From: Bilophila wadsworthia ATCC 49260
GTDB lineage: Bacteria; Desulfobacterota; Desulfovibrionia; Desulfovibrionales; Desulfovibrionaceae
Assembly: GCF_000701705.1 (NCBI RefSeq)
Contig: NZ_JNJP01000009.1
Location: forward strand, 1 to 64,000
Reading direction: 5' to 3'
Length of the DNA: 64,000 bases
Within the stretch, counting starts at the first letter, position 1; each line of letters opens with the position of its first letter. Below are positions 17,101-26,425 of the stretch, one piece after another. The notes below the pieces were generated by a model, which was given only the letters and a program-made list of their open reading frames with translations, was not told the DNA's origin and ran no database searches. The translations under genes were made by a program, and so were the position numbers.

Positions 17101-18082
17101 TGCAAACTGCCGGGACATCGCCGCCGTGCTCAAGATCACGTCGCACGACAGTATGTTGTCCATGCTTCCGCCGTTCCATTCCCTCGGGCTGACCGGGAAC
17201 ATCGCCTTGCCGCTGGCTTTCGGCCTGCCCGCCGTCTACTACGCGAACCCCACCGAAGGAGCACGGCTTGCGGCCCTGACCCGGCGCTGGAAGCCGACGA
17301 TCACCGTGGCTCCCCCCACATTCCTTGACGGCATGTTGCGGAAGGCCCGCCCTGGGGATCTCGCTTCCCTGCGCCTCGGGTTCGTGGGAGCGGAGAAGTG
17401 CCCCGACAGCGTGTATGCGGCCTTTGCCGAGGCAGCTCCCGGCGGCGTCCTGTGCGAAGGCTACGGGGTGACGGAATGTTCCCCGGTCATCAGTGTGAAC
17501 CGTCCCGGAAGCGTCCTTCCCGGCACCATCGGCCAGCCGCTGCCGTCCGTGAGGGTTGCCGTCGTGTCTGCGGAAGGGGAACCGCGCCGCGTGGCTCCCG
17601 GCGAAACAGGTATGCTGTTGGTGTCCGGCCCCAACGTCTTCGGCGGGTATCTGGGCGTGGATGCGGACAAGCAACCCTTTGTGGCTTTTGAGGGTATGGA
17701 ATGGTACCGCACCGGGGATCTGGTGAGCGAGGCTGCCGACGGGTGCCTGACCTTCCGTGGACGCCTGAAGCGTTTCGTCAAGGTTGGCGGTGAGATGATT
17801 TCACTCCCGCAGATCGAGAGCGTGCTTGCGGCGGCTTTCGGCGAGGGACGTTCCGAAGAATCCGGCGAACAGGGCCCCGCGCTTGCGGTCGAAAGCGGAG
17901 AGGACGGAACCATTGTCCTGTTCACTACGCTCGACATTACCCGGGAAGAGGCCAATGCGGCCTTGCGGGCCGCGCGCCTTTCCGGGCTGTCCGCCGTCGC
18001 CCGTGTGCAAAAACTGGCGTCTATCCCGGTTCTTGGAACCGGAAAGACCGATTACAAGGCGCTCAAGGCGTCCTGCGTCTGA
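14135..18082 (+). CDS. MFS-acyltransferase-ACP-adenylation fusion (LplT-Aas type)
   Basis: A 1315-residue fusion; ATG 14135 with TGGAG upstream. Residues about 1-420 form an MFS domain like lysophospholipid flippase LplT (GTFNDNFFKQAG near the N-terminus). About 445-650 is a PlsC-type acyltransferase with NHPALID (HX4D) near residue 474. About 695-765 is an acyl-carrier domain with GIDSLSL around Ser732. About 770-1315 is an acyl-ACP/CoA synthetase with LFTSGSEALPK (near 969), GYGVTECSP (near 1109) and catalytic Lys in GTGKTDYKAL near the end. In E. coli LplT and Aas are separate and Aas has no built-in carrier. The whole should import lysophospholipid, activate a fatty acid and re-acylate in one polypeptide. 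Function is inferred from the domains. Confidence 0.88.
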   Translation: MSTDSGNQKYQALALGTSYALGTFNDNFFKQAGLLLAVTTGNAVFQSQVTFLFALPFVLFSAWSGWLADRFAKKSLVICAKTLELAAMLAGAWGMVTLDWNWMLAMTFCMGLSSTLFSPALNGSIPELFPVGQVPRINALFKLGTTASILFGVFLAGIALDQAWIETAYPFGRWLVAILAVTVAAGGLVSTAFIPAYPGAGSRNPFPWSAVIDSFRFLRTLRKDGPLHLVIWAEAFFYFLSTLLLLEINNLGGAELGLSYTATSFLPVALMVGICAGSLLAARGTPESWRTLLVPAIMGIGVLLCLVPVVAAADPALRLPLLFGLYALAGTCGGLYLIPITSFIQVRPAATDKGRILGLDNCLSFTGILLAGQLYLPLSLLRPSHGHVVLGILSLGVACMFLAVMRGFGRHQNPEEPFSEPVPATSSLPPVAHGPGFRALLAFVRGLLRLRYTIEVEGLEAVRARDDGRPILFLPNHPALIDPALVYTSLAGFAPRPLGDERQVEQPVIRTLTRLIGTISIPDLRREGRTAESGVHEALERVAGVLRSGGNVLLYPAGGLTRTGRERLGGNRGVYSLRGLVPDVRLVLVRTTGLWGSSFSWARGTAPDILKGLARGVFELLLNGIFFMPRRRVRISVSEPELPGQADGLRTLNEALETFYNADMTPALAVPYHFLLGSTPKELPAPVMQTPDGAALADVPKAIRERVLAILREESGVEVIEDTATLATDLGIDSLSLINVSVRLEEISGQPIEQLEALRTVGDCILAAAGLLGAAGEAAEPPAAWFPTGEARTLSVPDGRNLVETAFRQAMRSPSRLMLADGAAALSARDMIMQAFVLASFIKAKAGNGERVGIMLPASAAAVLVWLGALMAGKTPVMCNWTSGAANFSHGLEAAGVRRVFTSSRLLDRLSGQGFPVGEHADVWVALEDAKRLSLPAKLGAFLKSRLLGIPCLGEAVIPRRVPETAAILFTSGSEALPKAVPLTHMNILANCRDIAAVLKITSHDSMLSMLPPFHSLGLTGNIALPLAFGLPAVYYANPTEGARLAALTRRWKPTITVAPPTFLDGMLRKARPGDLASLRLGFVGAEKCPDSVYAAFAEAAPGGVLCEGYGVTECSPVISVNRPGSVLPGTIGQPLPSVRVAVVSAEGEPRRVAPGETGMLLVSGPNVFGGYLGVDADKQPFVAFEGMEWYRTGDLVSEAADGCLTFRGRLKRFVKVGGEMISLPQIESVLAAAFGEGRSEESGEQGPALAVESGEDGTIVLFTTLDITREEANAALRAARLSGLSAVARVQKLASIPVLGTGKTDYKALKASCV

Positions 18083-18403
18083 GGAGGCTCGCGCGCGGGG
18101 AGGTTCATTCTGAAAAGGCCTTCTTCCAAGGACAACCCGCGTTGGAAGGCGCAACAGGGATTCAAAACGAAGCCTCTTGAGAGGCTGAATGAGAGGCTCC
18201 GCGCGAATACGTTTGGGGAAGGGGGAATTTCTCTTTGGAAAAGTTCCTCTTCCTCAATAGCCCCACACCGTTTCAAAGCGCGTCGGTACTAACTCCCTTC
18301 CTCGGTTATCCCGTCAAAGCGGGCTATACAAAAAGATGAAGGCGCGGTAGGAATGCGCCATATTTCGGGGAGATTCCTTTCCGTTTTTTTGGAGGAAACG
18401 TTC
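18083..18403. other. Intergenic stretch before iaaA
   Basis: About 320 bases with no credible gene. Several partly complementary stretches (for example around 18170-18200, AAGCCTCTTGAGAGGCT) can form hairpins. A GGAGG ribosome site at 18391-18395 serves iaaA. No other element was identified. Confidence 0.4.
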
Positions 18404-19393
18404 ATGGTACAGGTTCCTGTTTTGGCTATTCACGGCGGCGCGGGCACAATCAACCGGGAAGCCCTTTCCACTGAGGCGGAGCGCGAATACCGCGGCGCCC
18501 TTCAGTCCATTCTGGAGAAAGGGCGGGACGCGCTGACCGCCGGAGCCTCCGCCCTTGATGCGGTGACGCTGGCCGTGTCCATGCTTGAGGACTGCCCGCT
18601 GTTCAATGCCGGGCGCGGCGCGGTTTATACCAGTGCCGAAACCCATGAGATGGACGCCGCGATCATGGACGGCAGCACGCTGCGGACCGGCGCGCTTTCG
18701 TGCGTGCACGGCGTCAAGAACCCGATCCGGGCGGCCCGTGTGGTCATGGAGCAGTCTCCGCATGTCCTGATGACCAGCGACGGCGCGATGGCGTTCCTCC
18801 GCGAGCACGGCGTGGAATTCATGCCCGATGCGTACTTCGACACGGAACACCGTTTGGCTCAGCTGCATCAGGCGCAGACGAGGCAGCCCGGCGCGGCAGT
18901 GCTCGACCACGACGGCGCGGCTGCGGCGAGTAAACTTTCCTTCGCCGGAAATCCGCTCGACGAGAAGACGAAAATGGGCACTGTGGGGGCGGTGGCGCTG
19001 GATAGCCGGGGCAATCTGGCTGCGGCGACCTCCACGGGCGGCATGACCAACAAGCTTCCCGGACGGGTAGGGGATACGCCCATCGTCGGCGCGGGTTGCT
19101 ATGCCGATGATGGCGTGGCGGTTTCCTGCACCGGTTCCGGCGAATATTTCATCCGGCTGGTGGTGGGGCACGACGTAGCGGCCCGCGTGCGCTATCAGGG
19201 GGCGAGCCTTGAGGACGCCGTACGCGCCGTGCTGGCCCGGGTAGGCGAGCTTGGAGGCACGGGCGGGCTCATTGCCGTGGATAAAAAGGGGCATGTGACG
19301 CTGCCGTTCATCTCCGAAGGCATGTACCGGGGATGTGTCAGGGGGGCGGAGGCTCCGCTCGTGGCCATTTATGGACAGGAAGAAGGCTGCTGA
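18404..19393 (+). CDS. iaaA: Isoaspartyl peptidase / plant-type L-asparaginase
   Basis: A 329-residue Ntn-hydrolase precursor starting at ATG 18404 (GGAGG nine bases upstream). It begins VPVLAIHGGAGTINR, typical of type-2 asparaginases. The autoprocessing site is KMGTVGAVALD, with the catalytic Thr at about residue 193 becoming the N-terminus of the beta subunit. The ATSTGGMTNKLPGRVGD substrate-binding segment follows. It hydrolyses beta-aspartyl dipeptides and asparagine. In E. coli iaaA precedes gsiABCD, and the same order is found here with a 380-base gap. It probably processes peptides delivered by the downstream transporter. Confidence 0.92.
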   Translation: MVQVPVLAIHGGAGTINREALSTEAEREYRGALQSILEKGRDALTAGASALDAVTLAVSMLEDCPLFNAGRGAVYTSAETHEMDAAIMDGSTLRTGALSCVHGVKNPIRAARVVMEQSPHVLMTSDGAMAFLREHGVEFMPDAYFDTEHRLAQLHQAQTRQPGAAVLDHDGAAAASKLSFAGNPLDEKTKMGTVGAVALDSRGNLAAATSTGGMTNKLPGRVGDTPIVGAGCYADDGVAVSCTGSGEYFIRLVVGHDVAARVRYQGASLEDAVRAVLARVGELGGTGGLIAVDKKGHVTLPFISEGMYRGCVRGAEAPLVAIYGQEEGC

Positions 19394-19773
19394 GCGTAGA
19401 AAAAACAGGTGGTGAGTTCATTCTGTATGTCGTTTCCGCCTGTTGTTTGCATTTATTCGTGAAGATGAGCGAGGTCGGTGATTTTGTTCTGTTTTTCACG
19501 ATAAAGAGAAAAAAGGCATTCAGCCCTTTTTTGTAGAGGGGGAGTGCTTTTTTTCTATTGACAGAACAGGGTTGTTTAGGCTTCTAATGGATATTCTCGA
19601 ACGAAAACGAAGGCTACGGGATTTTCCCAACGTGGTTTTGCCGGTTCAGCAAGGCCCTGTGAAATCCCCAGCCTCGAATTTGTTCCGCTAAAGTTGTTGG
19701 CTTGTCCGCGTCCGTCTCTGGAAACCGTTCCGGAAGGGGCGGAGTACCGTTAGGTTGGGAATTGGAGAAGGGA
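19394..19773. other. Intergenic stretch between iaaA and gsiA
   Basis: About 380 bases, T-rich in the first half with a TTTTTTC run near 19549. No gene or clear terminator hairpin was seen. A GGAGAAGG ribosome site immediately precedes the ATG at 19774. gsiA may therefore have its own promoter. Confidence 0.4.
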
Positions 19774-21666
19774 ATGGGGCCGAGTGACAGAAACGTCCTG
19801 GAAGTCCAGGGATTGACCGTCCGCTTCGATACGTCCGAACGAAGCGTTGTTGCCGTAAAGGATCTGGGGTTTCACGTGCGGGCCGGGGAAGTTCTGGCCA
19901 TCGTGGGTGAATCGGGTTCCGGGAAATCCGTTACGTCATTGTCCGTGATGCGCCTCATTGAGCATGGCGGGGGAACCATTGCCTCGGGGAAGATCTCCTT
20001 CACCCGCAGGAACGGTGGAAAACTCGATCTGGCCAAGGCCGCCGACAGTGTCATGCGCACTATCCGGGGCGGCGAAATTTCAATGATTTTTCAGGAGCCC
20101 ATGACCTCCCTGAACCCCGTATTTTCCGTGGGGACACAGGTAGCGGAGGCGGTCATGCTCCATCAGGGGCTCAGCCACGCGGAGGCCGAGGCTGAAGCTC
20201 TCAGAATGCTTGAGCTTGTCCGTATCCCTGAAGCCAAGCAGATCCTCAAGCGGTATCCGCACCAGCTTTCCGGGGGGATGCGCCAGCGCGTCATGATCGC
20301 GATGGCCTTGTCCTGCAAGCCTTCCCTGCTTATCGCCGACGAACCGACGACAGCGCTCGACGTGACCATTCAGGCGCAGATCCTCCAGCTCATCCGGCAG
20401 CTGCAGGAAGAGATGGGCATGGCGGTCATCTTCATCACCCACGACATGGGCGTGGTGGCGGAGGTCGCTGACCGGGTACTCGTCATGTACCACGGGGAAG
20501 CGGTGGAAGAGGGCACCTGTGAGCAGATTTTCCACAACCCGCGCCACCCCTACACGCAATCCCTGCTGGCGGCTGTCCCGCGCCTCGGATCCATGCGGGG
20601 GACTGACGAACCCGCTCCCTTCCCGCTGCTGCGTATTACTGATCCCGAAGCCGAACAGCTGGGCACCGCCGACATGGATGAAACGCCCGTCGACATGCCC
20701 GAACCTGCCGCTTCCGCGCCATCCGTATCGGATGGACCCGTGCTCAGTGTGGATAACCTGATCACCCGCTTTGATGTGGAAACCGGTTTCTGGGGCAAGG
20801 TGAAACGCCGCGTCCATGCCGTGGAGCAGGTGAGTTTCAATCTGTATCCCGGCGAAACCCTTGGCCTGGTGGGTGAGTCCGGCTGCGGAAAGTCCACTAT
20901 CGGCCGTTCGCTGATTGGGCTTGAGACCCCGCGTTCGGGCAGTATTGTGTTTAACGGGCAAGAACTTACGCAGGTATCCGGCTCTCAGCTGCAAAAGCTG
21001 CGGCGTAATATCCAGTATGTATTCCAAGATCCCTATGCGGCTCTGGACCCTCGCCTTACGGTCGGCTTTTCCATCATGGAGCCCTTGCTGATCCATAAGG
21101 TCTGTTCCCGGCAGGAGGCCGAACGCCGGGTTGGGGAACTGCTGGAGCGCGTCGATCTGGATCCCGCGATGGCCGTCCGCTATCCGCATGAATTCTCCGG
21201 CGGGCAGCGCCAGCGCGTCTGTATCGCCCGCGCATTGGCGATGAATCCGGAAATCATCATTGCCGACGAATCCGTTTCCGCCCTCGACGTATCCGTACGT
21301 GCCCAGATCATCAACCTCCTTCTGGCCCTCCAAAAAGAATTCCGCATTGCCTTCCTCTTTATTTCCCATGATATGGCCGTCATAGAACGCGTCTGCCATC
21401 GGGTGGCCGTTATGTACCTCGGGCAGATCGTGGAACTTGGCTCCCGGCGTGACGTCTTTGAAAACCCGTTGCATCCCTATACCAAACGACTCATGTCCGC
21501 CGTGCCTATTCCGGATCCCTCGCGGCGCACCATGTCGCATACCTTGTTGACTGGCGAAATCCCAAGCCCTGTCCGTTCAGCGGATTATGAGCCCGTGGTG
21601 GCCCCCCTGAAAGAAGTGAGCCCTGGCCATTTCGTATCTGAAGAGCAGGTGGCGAACTGGTTTTAG
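19774..21666 (+). CDS. gsiA: Dual ATP-binding subunit of a GsiA-type peptide/glutathione ABC importer
   Basis: A 630-residue protein with two complete ABC ATPase domains. The first (about 8-265) has Walker A GESGSGKS near residue 45 and signature LSGGMRQR with [12 protein letters not shown]. The second (about 325-600) has GESGCGKS near residue 367 and FSGGQRQR with [12 protein letters not shown]. Both are followed by the oligopeptide-transporter C-terminal segments ([22 protein letters not shown]). Fused DppD/DppF-like ATPases are the GsiA arrangement. ATG 19774 is chosen for its ribosome site; a longer in-frame start is poorly supported. It powers the GsiC/GsiD permease with the binding protein GsiB. 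Confidence 0.92.
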   Translation: MGPSDRNVLEVQGLTVRFDTSERSVVAVKDLGFHVRAGEVLAIVGESGSGKSVTSLSVMRLIEHGGGTIASGKISFTRRNGGKLDLAKAADSVMRTIRGGEISMIFQEPMTSLNPVFSVGTQVAEAVMLHQGLSHAEAEAEALRMLELVRIPEAKQILKRYPHQLSGGMRQRVMIAMALSCKPSLLIADEPTTALDVTIQAQILQLIRQLQEEMGMAVIFITHDMGVVAEVADRVLVMYHGEAVEEGTCEQIFHNPRHPYTQSLLAAVPRLGSMRGTDEPAPFPLLRITDPEAEQLGTADMDETPVDMPEPAASAPSVSDGPVLSVDNLITRFDVETGFWGKVKRRVHAVEQVSFNLYPGETLGLVGESGCGKSTIGRSLIGLETPRSGSIVFNGQELTQVSGSQLQKLRRNIQYVFQDPYAALDPRLTVGFSIMEPLLIHKVCSRQEAERRVGELLERVDLDPAMAVRYPHEFSGGQRQRVCIARALAMNPEIIIADESVSALDVSVRAQIINLLLALQKEFRIAFLFISHDMAVIERVCHRVAVMYLGQIVELGSRRDVFENPLHPYTKRLMSAVPIPDPSRRTMSHTLLTGEIPSPVRSADYEPVVAPLKEVSPGHFVSEEQVANWF

Positions 21667-21888
21667 GATCGTCTAACGTTTCGCGCTTCAAGAGTGCTTC
21701 GCCGAGGGAGACGTTTTTCGGCGGGACTCCGTTTTCATGGCGAGCTTGGCTGCATAAAGGGTGCCTTTCGAGCCTGTTGGAGCGGAAGCGCTGAGTTCGT
21801 TCAACACGTTCAGGATTGTCCGACGTTCCGCGATGGCGCAGGGCGTCGTCATCAACCCGCCGTTCAGGCGCATCAGTGAGGAGTATGT

Positions 21889-23433
21889 ATGTTTTTTTGT
21901 AAGACATGGAAAAAAGTGCTTATTGCCGCGACGATGGTTGTAGCGTTGTGCGCTCCGCAGGCCCATGCGTCCAAGGACGTGGTGCTTGCCATCGCCTCGA
22001 CCCTGACCACCACCGACCCGTGGGATGCCAACGATACGCTGTCCCACGCTTGCGCGAAAACCTTCTATGAAGGGCTGTTCGGCTTCAACGAGAAGCTTGA
22101 GCTGCGTCCCGTGCTCGCCGAAAGTTACGACGTGTCCCCCGACGGGCTCGTGTACACCTTCCATCTGCGCAAGGGTGTGAAATTCCACGATGGTACCGAT
22201 TTCAACGCCGAAGCCGTCAAGGTCAACTTCGACCGCGTTACCAACCCGGAAAACAAGCTGAAGCGCTACAGCCTGTATTCCAACATAGCCAAGACCGAAG
22301 TGGTCGACGACCTCACCGCCAAGGTGACCTTGAAGACGCCCTTCTCGCCTTTCATCAACCAGCTCGCGCACCCCTCCGCGGTCATGATTTCCCCCACCGC
22401 GCTCAAGAAGTACGGCAAGGACATCATGTTCCACCCCGTGGGCACCGGCCCGTACAAGTTCGTGGAATGGAAGCAGACCGATTATCTTAAGGGTGCGAAG
22501 AACGAGAACTACTGGCGCCCCGGCTTGCCCAAGATCGATACCATCACCTGGGTGCCCGTTGTGGACAACAACGCCCGTTCCGCGATGATGCGTACCGGCG
22601 AAGCCCACTTCACCTTCCCCGTGCCGTATGAACAGGCCGCCGTTCTGGAAAAGGACGAGCACCTCAAGCTGGTCGCCGCGCCTTCCATCGTGACGCGCTA
22701 CCTGAACATGAATATGCTCCAGAAGCCGTTCGACGACCTCCGTGTGCGTCAGGCCATCAACTACGCCATCAATAAGGAAGCCCTCGCCAAGGTAGCTTTC
22801 AGCGGTTACGCCTTCCCCTCGGAAGGCCCGCTGCCGCAGGGCGTCGACTATGCCGTCAAGCTTGGTCCTTGGCCGTACAACCCCAAGAAGGCTAAGGAAT
22901 TGCTTGCCGAAGCCGGATATCCCAATGGTTTCGAGACGACGCTGTGGTCCGCTTACAACCACACCACCGGCCAGAAGGTGATCCAGTTCATCCAGCAGCA
23001 GCTCGCTCAGGTGGGCATCAAGGCTCAGGTTCAGGCTCTGGAAGCAGGCCAGCGCGTGGAAAAGGTGGAAAGCCATCAGGATGCCGCCACCGCCCCCGTC
23101 CGCCTGTACTACACCGGCTGGTCCTCCTCCACCGGCGAAGCCGACTGGGGCCTGCGCCCGCTGTTCGCCGGCGACAAGACTCCGCCTTCCATGTACAACA
23201 TTTCCTACTACAAGAACCCCACTGTGGACGCGGACATCATGAAGGCGCTCGGCACCACCGACCGCGCCGAAAAGACCAAGCTGTACACCGAAGTGCAGGA
23301 AGAAATCTGGAAGGATGCGCCCTGGGCCTTCCTCGTGACCGAAAAGCTGCTCTACGCGACCAGCAAGAAGCTGACCGGCATGTACGTCATGCCTGACGCC
23401 AACTACTTCTTCGAAGAAATCGATCTGCAATAA
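21889..23433 (+). CDS. gsiB: Periplasmic peptide/glutathione-binding protein GsiB
   Basis: A 514-residue family-5 extracytoplasmic solute-binding protein with a signal peptide (residues 1-28, ending [10 protein letters not shown]) and a GAGGAG ribosome site. Family motifs are [20 protein letters not shown] near residue 78 and [15 protein letters not shown] near 185. Sequence and order strongly resemble E. coli GsiB. The related DppA/NikA proteins bind dipeptides, haem or metal chelates, so glutathione is the best but unproven ligand. The 222-base gap after gsiA contains no terminator. Confidence 0.9.
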   Translation: MFFCKTWKKVLIAATMVVALCAPQAHASKDVVLAIASTLTTTDPWDANDTLSHACAKTFYEGLFGFNEKLELRPVLAESYDVSPDGLVYTFHLRKGVKFHDGTDFNAEAVKVNFDRVTNPENKLKRYSLYSNIAKTEVVDDLTAKVTLKTPFSPFINQLAHPSAVMISPTALKKYGKDIMFHPVGTGPYKFVEWKQTDYLKGAKNENYWRPGLPKIDTITWVPVVDNNARSAMMRTGEAHFTFPVPYEQAAVLEKDEHLKLVAAPSIVTRYLNMNMLQKPFDDLRVRQAINYAINKEALAKVAFSGYAFPSEGPLPQGVDYAVKLGPWPYNPKKAKELLAEAGYPNGFETTLWSAYNHTTGQKVIQFIQQQLAQVGIKAQVQALEAGQRVEKVESHQDAATAPVRLYYTGWSSSTGEADWGLRPLFAGDKTPPSMYNISYYKNPTVDADIMKALGTTDRAEKTKLYTEVQEEIWKDAPWAFLVTEKLLYATSKKLTGMYVMPDANYFFEEIDLQ

Positions 23434-23498
23434 TTCCAGTGTCAGGGCCGGGCGTCATGCCCGGCCCGTCATTCCGCCCTTCGGCGAGGTTTCAACGG

Positions 23499-24422
23499 AT
23501 GCTCCACTATTTTCTCAAACGCCTCCTCGGGTTGCTGCCCACACTGTTTCTGGTCGCGGTGATCGTGTTCCTGTTTGTGCACATGCTTCCCGGCGATCCC
23601 GCGCGCCTTGCCGCCGGGCCGGAAGCGGATCAGGTCACCGTGGAACTGGTGCGCAAGGATCTTGGGCTGGACAAGCCCCTTCCTGAACAGTTCATCACCT
23701 ATTTCGGCAACATCATTACCAAAGGCGACTTCGGCACCTCCCTGCGGACCAAGCGCCCCGTCAGTGTGGAAATCGGGGAGCGTTTCGCGGCGACCTTCTG
23801 GCTCACCGTCTGGAGCATGGTCTGGTCGGTCTTCTTTGGGCTGATCATCGGCATGATTTCAGCCACAAAGCGCAACAAATGGCAGGATCACGCGGGGATG
23901 GCGCTTGCCGTTTCCGGGATTTCCTTCCCGACCTTTGCGCTCGGGCTGTTGCTCATGGAAATTTTTTCCGTTTCGCTGGGCTGGCTGCCCACTGTCGGAG
24001 CGGACTCGTGGAAACACTATATTTTGCCGTCCATCACGCTGGGGGCGGGCGTCGCCGCTGTCATGGCCCGGTTCACTCGCGCGTCTTTTGTGGAGATCCT
24101 GCAGGACGACTACATCCGTACGGCCCGCGCCAAAGGCCTGAGCGAGTGGGCGGTCATCGTCAAGCACGGCCTGCGCAATGCGCTCATCCCTGTCGTGACC
24201 ATGATGGGCCTCCAGTTCGGTTTTCTGCTCGGCGGTTCCATCGTGGTTGAGAAGGTATTCAACTGGCCCGGCCTTGGCCGTCTGCTCGTGGATGCCGTGG
24301 AAATGCGGGACTATCCGGTTCTTCAGGCCGAAGTGCTCCTGTTTTCGCTCGAATTCATCCTGATCAACCTGCTGGTGGATATCCTCTATGCCGTCATCAA
24401 CCCACGAATCTGCTTCAAGTGA
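23499..24422 (+). CDS. gsiC: Permease GsiC of the glutathione/peptide ABC importer
   Basis: A 307-residue DppB-type permease starting at ATG 23499, giving [17 protein letters not shown]; the longer in-frame start is rejected. The sequence is strikingly like E. coli GsiC over its full length, for example [38 protein letters not shown] and [19 protein letters not shown]. Six transmembrane helices and the cytoplasmic EAA loop ([19 protein letters not shown]) are present. It forms the heterodimeric channel with GsiD, whose gene begins one base after its stop. Confidence 0.94.
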   Translation: MLHYFLKRLLGLLPTLFLVAVIVFLFVHMLPGDPARLAAGPEADQVTVELVRKDLGLDKPLPEQFITYFGNIITKGDFGTSLRTKRPVSVEIGERFAATFWLTVWSMVWSVFFGLIIGMISATKRNKWQDHAGMALAVSGISFPTFALGLLLMEIFSVSLGWLPTVGADSWKHYILPSITLGAGVAAVMARFTRASFVEILQDDYIRTARAKGLSEWAVIVKHGLRNALIPVVTMMGLQFGFLLGGSIVVEKVFNWPGLGRLLVDAVEMRDYPVLQAEVLLFSLEFILINLLVDILYAVINPRICFK

Positions 24423-24423
24423 T

Positions 24424-25317
24424 ATGAGTATGCAAAACAACGTATCAGTCGCATCCGGCCCCACAAAAGTCCGTACTCCGTGGAGCGAATTCTGGCGCAA
24501 GTTCAAGCGGCAGCGCATGACGCTGTTTGCGGGCAGCTTCATTGGCCTGTTGGTTCTGATCGCCATCTTTTGGCCGTGGCTTGTGCCTTATGATCCTGAA
24601 AATTACTTTGACTACGATATGTTGAATGCTGGCCCCTCGCTCCAGCATTGGTTCGGCGTGGATTCCCTCGGGCGCGACATCTTCAGCCGCATCCTTGCGG
24701 GCGCGCGCATTTCGCTTACTGCCGGTTTTTCCTCCGTGCTGGTTGGCGCGGTTGTCGGGACGCTGCTTGGCCTGACCTCCGGGTATTTTGAAGGCTGGTG
24801 GGACCGTGTGGTCATGCGCGTCTGTGACGTGCTGTTCGCTTTTCCCGGCATCCTCCTCGCCATCAGCGTGGTTGCGGTTCTCGGAAGCGGTATGGCGAAC
24901 GTCATTCTCGCCGTGGCGATCTTCAGCATTCCCGCATTCGCCCGTTTGGTGCGCGGCAACACGCTGTCACTCAAGCGCCAGACATTTGTCGAGGCGGCCC
25001 GCAGTCTCGGCGCCGGTCCGATGACGATTATGCTGCGCCATATTTTCCCCGGTACGATCTCGTCCATTGTCGTGTACTTTTCCATGCGTATCGGCACGTC
25101 CATCATCACCGCCGCCAGCTTGTCCTTCCTCGGTCTTGGCGCGCAGCCGCCCACACCTGAGTGGGGAGCGATGTTGAATGAGGCCCGCGCCGATATGGTG
25201 GTGGCCCCGCATGTGGCGATTTTTCCGAGCCTCGCCATTTTTTTGACGGTGCTCATGTTTAACCTTTTCGGTGATGGCCTGCGCGACGCGCTTGATCCCA
25301 AGATCGATCAGGAATAG
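24424..25317 (+). CDS. gsiD: Permease GsiD of the glutathione/peptide ABC importer
   Basis: A 297-residue DppC-type permease. ATG 24424 is one base beyond the gsiC stop, indicating translational coupling. A cytoplasmic N-terminus (about 1-35) precedes an OppC-type first helix, then [20 protein letters not shown], the classical DppC signature, and the EAA loop [20 protein letters not shown]. It ends [13 protein letters not shown] as expected. It works with GsiC, GsiA and GsiB. The next gene starts two bases after its stop, so the peptidase downstream belongs to the operon. Confidence 0.94.
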   Translation: MSMQNNVSVASGPTKVRTPWSEFWRKFKRQRMTLFAGSFIGLLVLIAIFWPWLVPYDPENYFDYDMLNAGPSLQHWFGVDSLGRDIFSRILAGARISLTAGFSSVLVGAVVGTLLGLTSGYFEGWWDRVVMRVCDVLFAFPGILLAISVVAVLGSGMANVILAVAIFSIPAFARLVRGNTLSLKRQTFVEAARSLGAGPMTIMLRHIFPGTISSIVVYFSMRIGTSIITAASLSFLGLGAQPPTPEWGAMLNEARADMVVAPHVAIFPSLAIFLTVLMFNLFGDGLRDALDPKIDQE

Positions 25318-25319
25318 CC

Positions 25320-26387
25320 ATGAACGGATTGGATTTCCCCCGCGTTGGGGTTTTGCCGAGCGGTCAGTTGGATGCGATCACGGACGTGGGCGATATCCGC
25401 GTCGGGCATTGCACGCTGGATGAAGGAAATGTTCATACCGGTGTGACTGTGGTGCTCCCCAACGACGATCCGCTCATGCAAAAGCCGCTTGCCGCCAGTT
25501 GTATATTCAACGGTTTCGGCAAAAGTGTCGGTCTGATGCAGATGGCGGAACTCGGTTGTCTCGAAACGCCGCTGGCGTTGACCAACACATTTTCCGTAGG
25601 GGCAATCGCCACGGCGCAGATCCGTGCGGCGGTGTCCGCGCATCCGGAAGTAGGCCGGGAGTGGTCGACGGTCAACCCGCTGGTTCTTGAATGCAACGAT
25701 GGGTATTTGAACGATATCCAGGCTCTTGCCGTAACTGAAAAACATTATACCGAAGCTTGCGCCTCGGCTTCACGCGAATTCATGCAGGGAAGTGTTGGAG
25801 CCGGGCGGGGCATGTCCTGTTTCCATCTCAAGGGGGGCATTGGTTCGGCCTCCCGAATAGCGGAGTGCGGTGGGCAGGCCTTTACGGTAGGCGCGTTGGT
25901 GCTCTCCAATTTCGGCAAAGCGGAACACTGCCTGTTGGCTGGCCGTCCCGTGGGCCATCTTTTGCAGGAACGGCTGGACCGTATCGGTGCGGAAGCCGCC
26001 GTGCTCGCCGCTGCACCGGAAAAGGGCAGCATCATCATGCTGCTGGCGACCGATGCGCCGCTGGATGTATTGCAGCTCGGACGGCTGGCCCGGCGGGCTG
26101 GGAATGGCCTTGCACGGACGGGCTCTCTTTTTGGACATGGCAGCGGAGACGTAGCCATTGCCTTTTCTTCCAGCCAGCATCTCCCGCAGTTGGCGGAATC
26201 CGCCGTGCCGCTTCTTCATGCACCGGACGGCTGGATGGACCGACTGTTTCAGGCTGCCGCCGAGGCGACCGAACAAGCTATTTTCAAAGCCCTGTTTTTT
26301 GCGGAACCGTTTGTCGGGCGCGATGGCCATAGACGGCCCTCCATTCAGGAAGTTTTGCCGGAATGGCGTGATATCGTACGGAGCTAA
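25320..26387 (+). CDS. P1-family (DmpA/BapA-type) aminopeptidase
   Basis: A 355-residue Ntn-like self-processing peptidase. N-terminal AITDVGDIRVGHCTL and VHTGVTVVLP, the central NPLVLECNDGYLND and the FHLKGGIGSASRI motif at about 168-180, where autocleavage and the nucleophilic Ser are expected, place it with L-aminopeptidase/D-esterase DmpA and beta-peptidyl aminopeptidases. These release N-terminal residues including beta- or D-amino acids from small peptides. It is the fifth gene of the gsi-type operon (two-base gap), so it probably degrades imported peptides in the cytoplasm. No signal peptide is present. Confidence 0.88.
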   Translation: MNGLDFPRVGVLPSGQLDAITDVGDIRVGHCTLDEGNVHTGVTVVLPNDDPLMQKPLAASCIFNGFGKSVGLMQMAELGCLETPLALTNTFSVGAIATAQIRAAVSAHPEVGREWSTVNPLVLECNDGYLNDIQALAVTEKHYTEACASASREFMQGSVGAGRGMSCFHLKGGIGSASRIAECGGQAFTVGALVLSNFGKAEHCLLAGRPVGHLLQERLDRIGAEAAVLAAAPEKGSIIMLLATDAPLDVLQLGRLARRAGNGLARTGSLFGHGSGDVAIAFSSSQHLPQLAESAVPLLHAPDGWMDRLFQAAAEATEQAIFKALFFAEPFVGRDGHRRPSIQEVLPEWRDIVRS

Positions 26388-26425
26388 AAACCGCAACAGC
26401 TCTGGTTCGGAATACGGAGAAAACG

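Noticed and set aside
15410..17674. A 754-codon open frame on the minus strand opposite the LplT-Aas-type fusion
   Set aside because: It lies antisense to a gene with clear domain motifs, is Arg/Gly/His-rich and has no family resemblance; long antisense frames are common in GC-rich DNA. The same applies to 8324-9562, 20080-21540, 21688-23430, 43654-45120 and 48083-50047 on the minus strand, and to 36025-37479 and 52095-53942 on the plus strand.
22851..22856. GTCGAC hexamers within coding sequence (for example in gsiB, near 373 and near 4454)
   Set aside because: Single copies inside genes, without the 13-base pairing or promoter context; expected by chance in GC-rich DNA.
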